Source of the DNA: Fimbriimonadaceae bacterium
GTDB taxonomy: Bacteria; Armatimonadota; Fimbriimonadia; Fimbriimonadales; Fimbriimonadaceae
Direction: 5' to 3'
Length of the DNA: 19,910 bases
Assembly (NCBI GenBank): GCA_019694835.1
Contig: JAIBBE010000099.1
Location: 1-19,910 of the forward strand
Position numbers and translations under genes: made by a program. Below, piece by piece: positions 14,199 through 19,910 of this stretch. Below the pieces are notes generated by a model, which saw only the letters and a program-made list of their open reading frames with translations, did not search any database and had not been told where the DNA came from. Position 1 is the stretch's first letter. Every line of letters begins with the position of its first letter.

Positions 14199-14984
14199 TT
14201 AGCCAGCGCCAACGGGGGCGGAGGGAGGCGGCCCGCCAGGAGCCGGTTTGGGCCCGGGAATCGGTCGGTTGGGCTGGACTTTGCTGGGATCGATCTTGAT
14301 CTCACCGGAAGTCTTGGGACCGTCCTTGGAGACGCCGCTCGGCTTGGGCTTGTCCGGCAGTTTCACATTGGGATCGCGTCTTCGGACGCCAATCGACAAT
14401 CGGTATTCGCCGTCCTTAATCTTCTTTACGGCGATTGATACGTTGTCGCCCTTGGCGCTCTTGCCCTTCATCGTCTGAGGGTCGCCCTTGGTGTCAATCT
14501 TGGCGTCTTTGACATGAGCCTTGTAGAACTCGAAGATCTTGTCGGGTCCGTCGGCGGTCATGCGAATCATGCCCCACTCCCATCCACCGAAGGCCGTGAT
14601 CTTCAGCACCTTGGGTTCTTTCGGCGGAACCGTTGAATTGGGATAGTCCGGCACACTGACTTCGCTCATCGGTACTTCTCCCGTGCGGTCAATCGACATC
14701 GGCTTGCCGTTCTTGTCGACCATTTTGACGGTTCCGAGACCCGTCTTTTCGTTGATGGTCATTTCCGCCTTGCCATCTTTGGTCTTCTGGGTGACGGTGC
14801 CATCGGAATTCTTGGTCGTGACGATTTCGGGGTTCTTCTTTTCTTCCTTCTTCGCCTCGGTTTCAGTGGTCTTAGTCTCTTCAGGGGCTGTTGACTTGCC
14901 GGCATCGGCCTTGGGCGTCTCGCCTCCCGAGTTGCACCCCACAAGCATGGCCCCGAGTGCGATCAAAATCCAGAGTCGTTTCAT
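14199..14984 (-). CDS. Lipoprotein of unknown function
   Basis: The 261-residue protein has a clear lipoprotein signal (KRLWILIALGAMLVGC, lipid-attached C17). Residues 18-50 are a Glu/Lys/Thr-rich linker. Residues 52-105 contain short beta-like repeats (SDGTVTQKTKDGKAEMTINE, then TVKMVDKNGKPMSID). Residues 110-200 look like a compact domain seen in unclassified lipoproteins (FGGWEWGMIRMTADGPDKIFEFYKAH and so on, here in parts). The final 50 residues are Pro/Lys-rich. I do not recognise a function. The start is supported by AAGGTGA five bases upstream. It lies downstream of the M48 protease gene in the same direction after a 103-bp gap that holds its own promoter-like site. Confidence 0.8.
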   Translation of the reverse strand: MKRLWILIALGAMLVGCNSGGETPKADAGKSTAPEETKTTETEAKKEEKKNPEIVTTKNSDGTVTQKTKDGKAEMTINEKTGLGTVKMVDKNGKPMSIDRTGEVPMSEVSVPDYPNSTVPPKEPKVLKITAFGGWEWGMIRMTADGPDKIFEFYKAHVKDAKIDTKGDPQTMKGKSAKGDNVSIAVKKIKDGEYRLSIGVRRRDPNVKLPDKPKPSGVSKDGPKTSGEIKIDPSKVQPNRPIPGPKPAPGGPPPSAPVGAG

Positions 14985-15050
14985 AAAGTCACCTTGGTGT
15001 ACAACGGACTTCCCGGCACTTTCGTGCCATCCAAGCCCTTCTTGACTGAA

Positions 15051-15056
15051 ATTGTA
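15051..15056 (-). promoter_or_regulatory. Possible -10 box for the lipoprotein gene
   Basis: TACAAT on the minus strand lies about 66 bases before the lipoprotein ATG, giving a leadered transcript that fits its Shine-Dalgarno. No clear -35 is seen. Confidence 0.35.
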
Positions 15057-15087
15057 TCTGATTAGGGTCGATCGCTCTCGGAATCGT

Positions 15088-15948
15088 TCAGTTTCCCAGC
15101 ATGAATCCTCGGATTTTCAGTGACCGATACGGGGCAGAAGCGATGGCTGGCATCGGCGTCGAGGGTGGGTACGAGGCCTTGTTCTTGGCGACCATCTCTT
15201 CGAGCACCTTGATGCGCTTCAATTCGTCGGGGTGGGTGCTCATGAACTCGGGCGGCGCTTTTTTGGGACCCGTTGCATGGAGCATTTTGAAAACCTCGAC
15301 CATGCCCACCGGGTTGTAGCCCGCTTGCACCATCATTTCGAACCCGATCCTATCGGCCTCGGTTTCGGCTCGGCGAGAACGGGGCAACGCCAAGCCAAAG
15401 GTTTCGAAGAGGCTGGCTCCCTGCATGAGCGTGCCGTTGACCCCCAGAAGCATCCCGCCGATGGTGATAAGAGCGTTCTGTTCGAGTGATCGCGCGTAAT
15501 CGCGCGCCCAGTGCTCCGATCGGACGTGGGTGAGTTCGTGACCCAGGATTCCCGCTAACTGATCGACGGTCGTCAGCTTCTCCAGGAGTCCAGTGTAGAA
15601 ATACACCGGACCGCCGGGAAGGGCGAACGCGTTGATTTCCTTGTTCTGGATGACATCGAACGAGTAGATCCAAGGCTTCTCCGTGCGCTCCTTTTCGGGA
15701 AGCGTCGCGATGAGTTTCTGAGCGACTTGGCGCAAGAGGATGACCCGCGGGTCGCCATCGGGAAGGACTCTCTCCTTCGAGCGGATTTCCTTCGACGCGC
15801 GCTGGCCGAGTTTGACTTGCTCCTTCATGCTTGGTTTGAGGGATTGGCCTGAAACACCCGAACTGAGCAAGGCGCACGCGATCACCGGCATGAATGTCAG
15901 CTTCCGCACGAAGAGTAAGACGCGGACGGAACGCCGTGAGGTTCCCAC
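15088..15948 (-). CDS. M48-family zinc metalloprotease
   Basis: A secreted or envelope-anchored peptidase of the BepA/Loi-type M48 family (286 residues). The zinc site is HELTH (137-141) with the third ligand in ETEADRIGFE (195-204). The INAFALPGGPVYFYTGLL segment (105-122) is the family signature just before the active site. There is an N-terminal hydrophobic export signal (about 10-33). The open frame extends to 16101 inside deoA, but that extension is arginine/serine-rich antisense-like noise. GTG at 15948, one base after the deoA stop, is the sensible start and implies translational coupling. No TPR repeats follow, unlike BepA. It probably takes part in envelope protein quality control. 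Confidence 0.88.
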   Translation of the reverse strand: MGTSRRSVRVLLFVRKLTFMPVIACALLSSGVSGQSLKPSMKEQVKLGQRASKEIRSKERVLPDGDPRVILLRQVAQKLIATLPEKERTEKPWIYSFDVIQNKEINAFALPGGPVYFYTGLLEKLTTVDQLAGILGHELTHVRSEHWARDYARSLEQNALITIGGMLLGVNGTLMQGASLFETFGLALPRSRRAETEADRIGFEMMVQAGYNPVGMVEVFKMLHATGPKKAPPEFMSTHPDELKRIKVLEEMVAKNKASYPPSTPMPAIASAPYRSLKIRGFMLGN

Positions 15949-15949
15949 G

Positions 15950-17269
15950 TTAGTCCCGCACCGTTTGGAGGATGAGCGGGATCGGCTTGACGTGATGGTT
16001 GACGACCGCAAGTGCCGAGCGAAGCGCTCCTTTGGCCCGCTCCGCATCATGCGTGGACGCCGCATGGACTTTGAACACGGTCTCGCCCGGTTGGATAGCA
16101 TCGCCGACGGACTTCATGGACTCGATTCCGACGGAGGGGTCGATCACGTCGTCCCGGTGTTCCCTGCCCCCGCCTAGTCCGACGACGACTTGACCGACAA
16201 CCAAGGCATTGACGCGTTCGACAAATCCCGCCGGACCGTCCCAAACGAAATCCGTAATGATCGGAGCCTGGGGAAGCATGCCTTTAAGGTCGTTGAGCGG
16301 AATCGTACATCCTTGGGCGGCAAACCAGACTTTCGCCTGCTCCCATGCCGAACCCGAGCCCAGGGCCTCGAGGATCTGGGCTTCCCCCGCGCGCAGGTCT
16401 TTGGCTTTGCCGCATGCCACGAGCGTTTCGGCTCCCAATGCAATGCAAAGGTCCCGGAAGCGCGATTGGACCGGTGTGGCGCGGTTGGCAAGCACGCATA
16501 GAGCCTCTTTGACCTCCAGAGCATTGCCGACCGCGCTGCCTAGGGGCTGGGACATGTCTGTAATCGAAATCCACACATTGAGCCCGCATAGCTTGCCGAC
16601 GTCGCGAAGCTGGACGGCCAGATTGTGGGCCGCTTGCAGATCCGGCATGAAGGCACCGGAGCCACACTTCACATCGAGGACAATCGTCTCAGCCCCGCCC
16701 GCAATCTTTTTGCTGAGCACGCTGCTCACGATCAGGGGCACGCTGGCGACGGTCGCGGTCGCATCACGCAACGCGTAAAGCTTCTTGTCTGCCGGGGCGA
16801 GGCGAGGGGTTTGGCCCGTGATGGCGACCCCTATTCGGGCTGCTTGATCCTTGAGTTCCTCGGGAGTCAAGTCGAGTCGGAATCCAGGGACAGAGGCGAG
16901 TTTGTCGATCGTACCGCCGGTGATTCCCAGCCCCCGCCCGCTCATCTTCGCCATGGTGACGCCACAGGAGGCGAGAAGCGGTAGGAGGACGATGGTGGTC
17001 TTATCGCCGACGCCACCCGTGCTGTGTTTGTCGACCCATGGCTTGGGGAGGCCGGTGAGGTCGATCCGTTCCCCGCTTGCTGCCATTTCTTGGGTGAGCC
17101 ACGCGGTTTCCTGATGGCTGAGCGGATTGAGGAATGCCGCCATCAACCATGCTGAAAGCTGATAATCGGGAATCTCCTGCTTCGCAGCGCCCTGACACAG
17201 GAACCGCAGCTGCTCGCGGGTGTGCACTTGGCCGTCTCGCCGCACGGCGAGCAGATCGAGCATGGACAT
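15950..17269 (-). CDS. deoA: Pyrimidine-nucleoside / thymidine phosphorylase
   Basis: The enzyme splits thymidine (or uridine) with phosphate to the base and (deoxy)ribose-1-phosphate, the substrate of DeoB (439 residues). Visible motifs: KHSTGGVGDKT for phosphate and K binding, the family signature SGRGLGITGGTIDKL (an Ile replaces the usual His in GLGHTGG), and a glycosyltransferase-like N-terminal helical domain (RRDGQ...IPDYQLSAWLMA). Family size is as expected. ATG at 17269 gives the usual N-terminus MSMLDLLAVRRDG; TTG at 17290 or ATG at 17263 are alternatives and no Shine-Dalgarno decides. Whether it is thymidine-specific (DeoA) or a broad Pdp cannot be settled by eye. It heads a unit with the M48 protease gene. 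Confidence 0.95.
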   Translation of the reverse strand: MSMLDLLAVRRDGQVHTREQLRFLCQGAAKQEIPDYQLSAWLMAAFLNPLSHQETAWLTQEMAASGERIDLTGLPKPWVDKHSTGGVGDKTTIVLLPLLASCGVTMAKMSGRGLGITGGTIDKLASVPGFRLDLTPEELKDQAARIGVAITGQTPRLAPADKKLYALRDATATVASVPLIVSSVLSKKIAGGAETIVLDVKCGSGAFMPDLQAAHNLAVQLRDVGKLCGLNVWISITDMSQPLGSAVGNALEVKEALCVLANRATPVQSRFRDLCIALGAETLVACGKAKDLRAGEAQILEALGSGSAWEQAKVWFAAQGCTIPLNDLKGMLPQAPIITDFVWDGPAGFVERVNALVVGQVVVGLGGGREHRDDVIDPSVGIESMKSVGDAIQPGETVFKVHAASTHDAERAKGALRSALAVVNHHVKPIPLILQTVRD

Positions 17270-17369
17270 ACCATGAGTTTGGCAGAGCAAACGGATCCTG
17301 GCGCTGCCCCGTTTCGATTCCTCCGACCTTGCGATGACGCACCCGATCCAAGAATCCTTCTGGGACCGC

Positions 17370-17408
17370 TTGACACAGCTTGTTATTTGATGTCATCATT
17401 AGTGACAT
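17370..17408 (+). promoter_or_regulatory. TetR promoter with overlapping palindromic operator
   Basis: TTGACA (17370-17375) is a perfect -35. The -10 candidate is CATCAT (17394-17399, 18-bp spacer), seven bases before the tetR ATG. An inverted repeat, ATGTCA (17390-17395) and TGACAT (17403-17408) with a 7-nt centre, covers the -10 and the first bases of the start codon. A TetR dimer bound there would block its own operon. Confidence 0.6.
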
Positions 17409-18051
17409 GAATTCCAAAGCCCTCCGAAAGTACTCAAGCCCGCTCCGGGAAGCCCAAGCAAAGCAAACGCGGGAGCGGATCCTCGCCGCGGTCGCGGGCT
17501 GGCTGAAGGATGACTCCCATGCCGACTTCACCTTTGACGACATTGCCCGTGAGGCCAATGTCGAGCGCCGCACGGTGTTTCGCCACTTTGAGACGAAGGA
17601 GGCCCTACTGGATGCTTTTTGGAGGTGGATTAACGAGGGCATTCAACCCAATACGCTTCCGGGATCTCTCGATGAACTGGTCGACGGGCCCCGTGCGGCC
17701 TTTCCCAGGTTCGACGAGGTGGAAGGCGTGATCCGCGGGAGCCTTCATACGCGCGCCGGTCGCGCCATGCGAATGGGTGCTGTCACGGCACGTCAGGAGG
17801 CCTTCCACAAGTCCCTGCTGGAGGCCACTCGGGGGGCAAGCCCAACGGACCAACAACGACTCGAAGCCGTCGCGCACGCGCTCTATAGTGCTGCCGCCTG
17901 GGAGACGATGCGCGATTATGCGGGAGTTACCGGCAAGCAAGCCGGCGATGCAGCCTCATGGGCGCTTGAAATTCTCACGAAAGCCGTTCGCCCGGCACCT
18001 GCCAATACCGCGGCCCAAAGGCCCGACGACGACTCGAAGAACAGGAGATAA
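17407..18051 (+). CDS. TetR/AcrR-family transcriptional regulator
   Basis: A DNA-binding repressor (214 residues). The N-terminal helix-turn-helix domain is typical: TRERILAAVAGWLKDD (21-36), then FTFDDIAREANVERRTVFRHF (41-61, in pieces) and ETKEALLDAFW. The C-terminal ligand domain (about 75-200) is not diagnostic. ATG at 17407 is preferred over 17380 because the promoter and palindrome directly precede it. It is the first gene of an operon with the cupin (2-nt gap) and DoxX-like genes (4-nt overlap). It probably represses this operon and possibly the divergent deoA. Ligand unknown. Confidence 0.92.
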   Translation: MNSKALRKYSSPLREAQAKQTRERILAAVAGWLKDDSHADFTFDDIAREANVERRTVFRHFETKEALLDAFWRWINEGIQPNTLPGSLDELVDGPRAAFPRFDEVEGVIRGSLHTRAGRAMRMGAVTARQEAFHKSLLEATRGASPTDQQRLEAVAHALYSAAAWETMRDYAGVTGKQAGDAASWALEILTKAVRPAPANTAAQRPDDDSKNRR

Positions 18052-18053
18052 CT

Positions 18054-18524
18054 ATGCCAAACACCATTACTGCAACGCATCGCGATGACGCTGACGCCCT
18101 CTGGGTTGTGCGCGATCGAGTGCGCTTCATGGGCGATCTCGCCGGCACCGACCTCTCGGTGATCGAAATCGAGGTTCCACCTGGATCGGGAACTCCGCCC
18201 CACACACACGCGTCACCGGAGATTTTTCGCGTTCTGACCGGCGAGATTACGTTCGGTCTCTTCGAAGACGGGCCACCGCAGCAGGTTCGCGCAGAGCCCG
18301 GGACCGTCGTGACCGTCCCGTCCCACGTGGGCCACAACTACGCGAATATGAGTTCAGAGATCGCAAGCATGCTGGTCGTCGTAGAAGAGTCAATGACTCA
18401 ATTCTTTCGCGACTTGGGCCGGGCGGCAACCCCGCCGGCTGGACCGCCGAGCGAGAATGAGATCGCTGAGGTGATGGCGGCTTGTGCTCGCCACGGAATC
18501 GTTATCCTTGGAGGTCCGGCATGA
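18054..18524 (+). CDS. Cupin-domain protein
   Basis: A small single-domain cupin (156 residues). Motif 1, GSGTPPHTHASPEIFRVLTGE (44-64, given in outline: H50, H52, E56), and motif 2 around GTVVTVPSHVGH with H94 and N98 supply a complete 3-His/1-Glu metal site. Such proteins can be dioxygenases, isomerases or sensors; nothing here chooses. It has a clear AGGAG Shine-Dalgarno (caggagataact-ATG) and lies between tetR and doxX. The C-terminal extension (about 125-156) is helical. Confidence 0.88.
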   Translation: MPNTITATHRDDADALWVVRDRVRFMGDLAGTDLSVIEIEVPPGSGTPPHTHASPEIFRVLTGEITFGLFEDGPPQQVRAEPGTVVTVPSHVGHNYANMSSEIASMLVVVEESMTQFFRDLGRAATPPAGPPSENEIAEVMAACARHGIVILGGPA

Positions 18525-19042
18525 GCCTCATCACGAATTCAGCCGTAACCCGCGCCTTCGACTCGTTCGACGTCCGACTGACTCGCTGGCTCGCCCACCA
18601 CGGAATCTCCCTGCTCCGCGTCAGCGTTGCCGTGATCTATCTCTGGTTTGGGTTTCTGAAGTTCTTCCCCGGCATGAGTCCCGCTCAAGACTTGGCCGCC
18701 CGCACGATCGGGGCGTTGTCCTTGGGCATGGTCACTCCAACCGTGGCCGTGTTCTTGCTGGCCCTGCTGGAGACCGCGATCGGACTCGGACTGCTCTTTG
18801 GGCGCCGCCTCCGCATTGTTCTGCTCCTGATGCTGCTGCAGATGGCGGGCACCATCACGCCGATGCTGCTGTTCCCAGGCGAGACCTTCACCTGGGCACC
18901 CTTCGCGCCAACCCTCGAAGGTCAATACATCATCAAGAACCTCGTGCTCGTCTGTGCGGCTCTCGTCATCGGGGCAACCGTGCGCGGCGGGCACCTGGTG
19001 GCCGACCCAGAAGACGGGGTCCGAAGCCCGCGTCAGACGTAA
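18521..19042 (+). CDS. DoxX-like integral membrane protein
   Basis: The 173-residue protein has four membrane helices (about 28-50, 73-93, 97-117, 138-154) and the DoxX/DUF417-like feature of a conserved LEGQYIIKNLVL segment leading into the last helix. The start is set by the ATGA overlap with the cupin stop and by a GGAGG Shine-Dalgarno eight bases upstream. The tetR-cupin-doxX order suggests a stress- or quinone-related detoxification operon, but this is inference. Its end overlaps the convergent DinB-family gene by 10 bases. Confidence 0.85.
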   Translation: MSLITNSAVTRAFDSFDVRLTRWLAHHGISLLRVSVAVIYLWFGFLKFFPGMSPAQDLAARTIGALSLGMVTPTVAVFLLALLETAIGLGLLFGRRLRIVLLLMLLQMAGTITPMLLFPGETFTWAPFAPTLEGQYIIKNLVLVCAALVIGATVRGGHLVADPEDGVRSPRQT

Positions 19043-19515
19043 ACTTCCTGGTCGCCCCAGCAGGTCTGGAGGTAGTCGATCTGCCCGGTATGGAGCGTCG
19101 CATGCCAGCCGGGCAGATTCATCAGGACGGTCATGGACATCGACCAACCTTGCCCGGAATCCAGTGAGGTTGCAAGTGCTTCCGGGGTCAGGGAGTCCAA
19201 GGCCGCAAGGACCTCCTCTGTGCCTTTTCGGAAGATCTTCTCCATTTCCGTGCGGCTAGTGATCGCCACTTCCTCGGCATTCACCTGCGCCAGCCACTCG
19301 GCCAGGTTGTCGCCCCCCGGCAGTTTTCGATCCCGGATCATGCGGGCGAACCTCCTCGCATAGAGCGCGGTGTGCGCGGCAACCCGGATGGCCGACTTCG
19401 CGGTGGGGGTCGGGGTCCACGTTAGCTTGTCGTCGGGCACGTGAGAGAAGTTCCTCAAGAACATCTCCATCCCATCCACTGCACTCTTCTTACATGACGC
19501 GACCAAATCTCCCAT
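19033..19515 (-). CDS. DinB-superfamily protein (YfiT/DinB-like metal enzyme)
   Basis: A four-helix-bundle protein of the DinB/YfiT superfamily (160 residues). The metal triad is H48 in AAHTALYARRF, with H138 and H142 in WHATLHTGQIDYLQ. The family includes damage-inducible proteins and thiol (mycothiol/bacillithiol)-dependent transferases; the function here is unknown. The ATG at 19515 is seven bases from a TAAGAT box. Tail-to-tail with doxX, overlapping by 10 bases, so the two transcripts share complementary 3' ends. Confidence 0.85.
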   Translation of the reverse strand: MGDLVASCKKSAVDGMEMFLRNFSHVPDDKLTWTPTPTAKSAIRVAAHTALYARRFARMIRDRKLPGGDNLAEWLAQVNAEEVAITSRTEMEKIFRKGTEEVLAALDSLTPEALATSLDSGQGWSMSMTVLMNLPGWHATLHTGQIDYLQTCWGDQEVYV

Positions 19516-19522
19516 CTCGATG

Positions 19523-19528
19523 ATCTTA
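19523..19528 (-). promoter_or_regulatory. -10 box of the DinB-like gene, leaderless geometry
   Basis: On the minus strand TAAGAT is followed by catcgag (7 nt) and the ATG. It is the same hexamer as at the YcxB-like gene. Confidence 0.5.
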
Positions 19529-19679
19529 CCGAATCACCTCGAGTCCGATGCAGTCGGATGAGTCCAGATTTCCCAGTCGTGCTTTCGGAAAGTTCTCTCT
19601 TGCAGGCACACGTCAGGAAACCAGGCTCCGCAAGCTCCAATTCTGCAGTGACTCACGCGACCAGTGGACGACCCTGCTG

Positions 19680-19685
19680 TACAAT
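19680..19685 (+). promoter_or_regulatory. -10 box of the DUF433 gene, leaderless geometry
   Basis: TACAAT, then ggtggg (6 nt), then the GTG at 19692. This decides the start: the open frame extends to 19548 but would contain the promoter. Confidence 0.55.
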
Positions 19686-19691
19686 GGTGGG

Positions 19692-19904
19692 GTGAGCGAA
19701 CTCATTGCAGTTGATCCTGAAGTCCTGGGAGGCACGGCCGTGTTCAAGGGGACTCGGGTTCCTGTGCGGACCCTGTTTGAGTATCTGGAGGACAACTACA
19801 CCCTGGAGCAGTTCCTCGAGTGCTTTCCAACCGTGCCAAAGCAACTCGCACTCGCGGTGCTGGACGAATCCGAGACGGCTCTCCTCAAACTGAAGACGGC
19901 ATGA
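19692..19904 (+). CDS. DUF433 antitoxin-like protein
   Basis: A 70-residue DUF433 protein with a small helix-turn-helix-like fold: DPEVLGGTAVFKGTRVPV followed by FEYLEDNYTLEQFLECFP and a C-terminal helix (LALAVLDESETALL). Members are typically antitoxins of type II pairs with a PIN-like DUF5615 toxin encoded next. The GTG start is chosen from the TACAAT box six bases upstream; the usual family length agrees. Its TGA overlaps an ATG (ATGA) at the window edge. Confidence 0.88.
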   Translation: MSELIAVDPEVLGGTAVFKGTRVPVRTLFEYLEDNYTLEQFLECFPTVPKQLALAVLDESETALLKLKTA

Positions 19905-19910
19905 GGGTTC
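19901..19910 (+). CDS. Start of probable DUF5615 toxin partner (cut by window edge)
   Basis: ATG AGG GTT opens in a 4-nt overlap with the DUF433 stop. DUF5615 PIN-like toxins commonly begin M-(K/R)-(V/I/L). Only three codons are visible, so this is a prediction from context. Confidence 0.45.

Noticed and set aside
15949..16101. N-terminal extension of the M48 protease into deoA
   Set aside because: The Arg/Ser-rich stretch is deoA read in another frame; GTG at 15948 right after the deoA stop gives a proper export signal.

Overview
The window is a high-GC bacterial chromosome segment with short intergenic gaps. The best guess for the source is an Armatimonadota member of the Fimbriimonadales type. 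The clues are a secreted PQQ-propeller protein ending in a dockerin-like duplicated Ca-loop domain, frequent first genes with a -10 box only 6-7 nt before the start codon, and dispersed C/T-rich hairpin repeats. This is inference from style; no rRNA or other strict marker is present.

Layout. Positions 1-384 are non-coding: seven 21-bp tandem repeats, then a 160-bp element with inverted ends that forms hairpins. Next, on the minus strand, ribBA and deoB lie 3 nt apart (riboflavin precursor synthesis and pentose-phosphate salvage), divergent from rimO (S12 methylthiotransferase). A REP-associated tyrosine transposase (RAYT) follows, flanked by three exact 30-bp REP copies in inverted arrangement. 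Then come a MoxR ATPase plus PAP2 phosphatase pair (minus), a YcxB-like membrane protein whose reading frame is broken by one base, and an Eis-like acetyltransferase. A secreted PQQ-propeller/dockerin protein closes this part with a strong terminator at about 10014-10047.

The core of the second half is a four-gene operon at 10117-14136: nrfH, nrfA, resB-like and ccsA. All junctions are 4-nt start/stop overlaps. It encodes a complete respiratory nitrite-to-ammonium (DNRA) module with its own system II cytochrome c assembly pair, which presumably serves the CxxCK active-site haem of NrfA. Convergent to it is a minus-strand run of deoA/pdp (pyrimidine nucleoside phosphorylase), an M48 metalloprotease 1 nt downstream, and a lipoprotein of unknown function.

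The end of the window holds a TetR regulator with a palindrome over its own start codon, a cupin and a DoxX-like membrane protein in one operon. After these come a DinB-superfamily protein (minus) and a DUF433 antitoxin-like gene whose probable toxin partner begins at the last 10 bases.

Themes. (1) Eight or so first genes look leaderless (-10 hexamer, 6-7 nt, ATG/GTG), while operon-internal genes mostly have Shine-Dalgarno sites or stop/start coupling. (2) Three families of short dispersed palindromes decorate the gaps, and one of them comes with its likely mobilising enzyme. (3) The most coherent system is the NrfHA plus ResB/CcsA cassette. I saw no prophage, CRISPR array, rRNA or tRNA. I cannot claim an entirely new system here; the candidates for novelty are the leaderless promoter rule, the RAYT/REP family and the frameshifted YcxB gene between inverted repeats.
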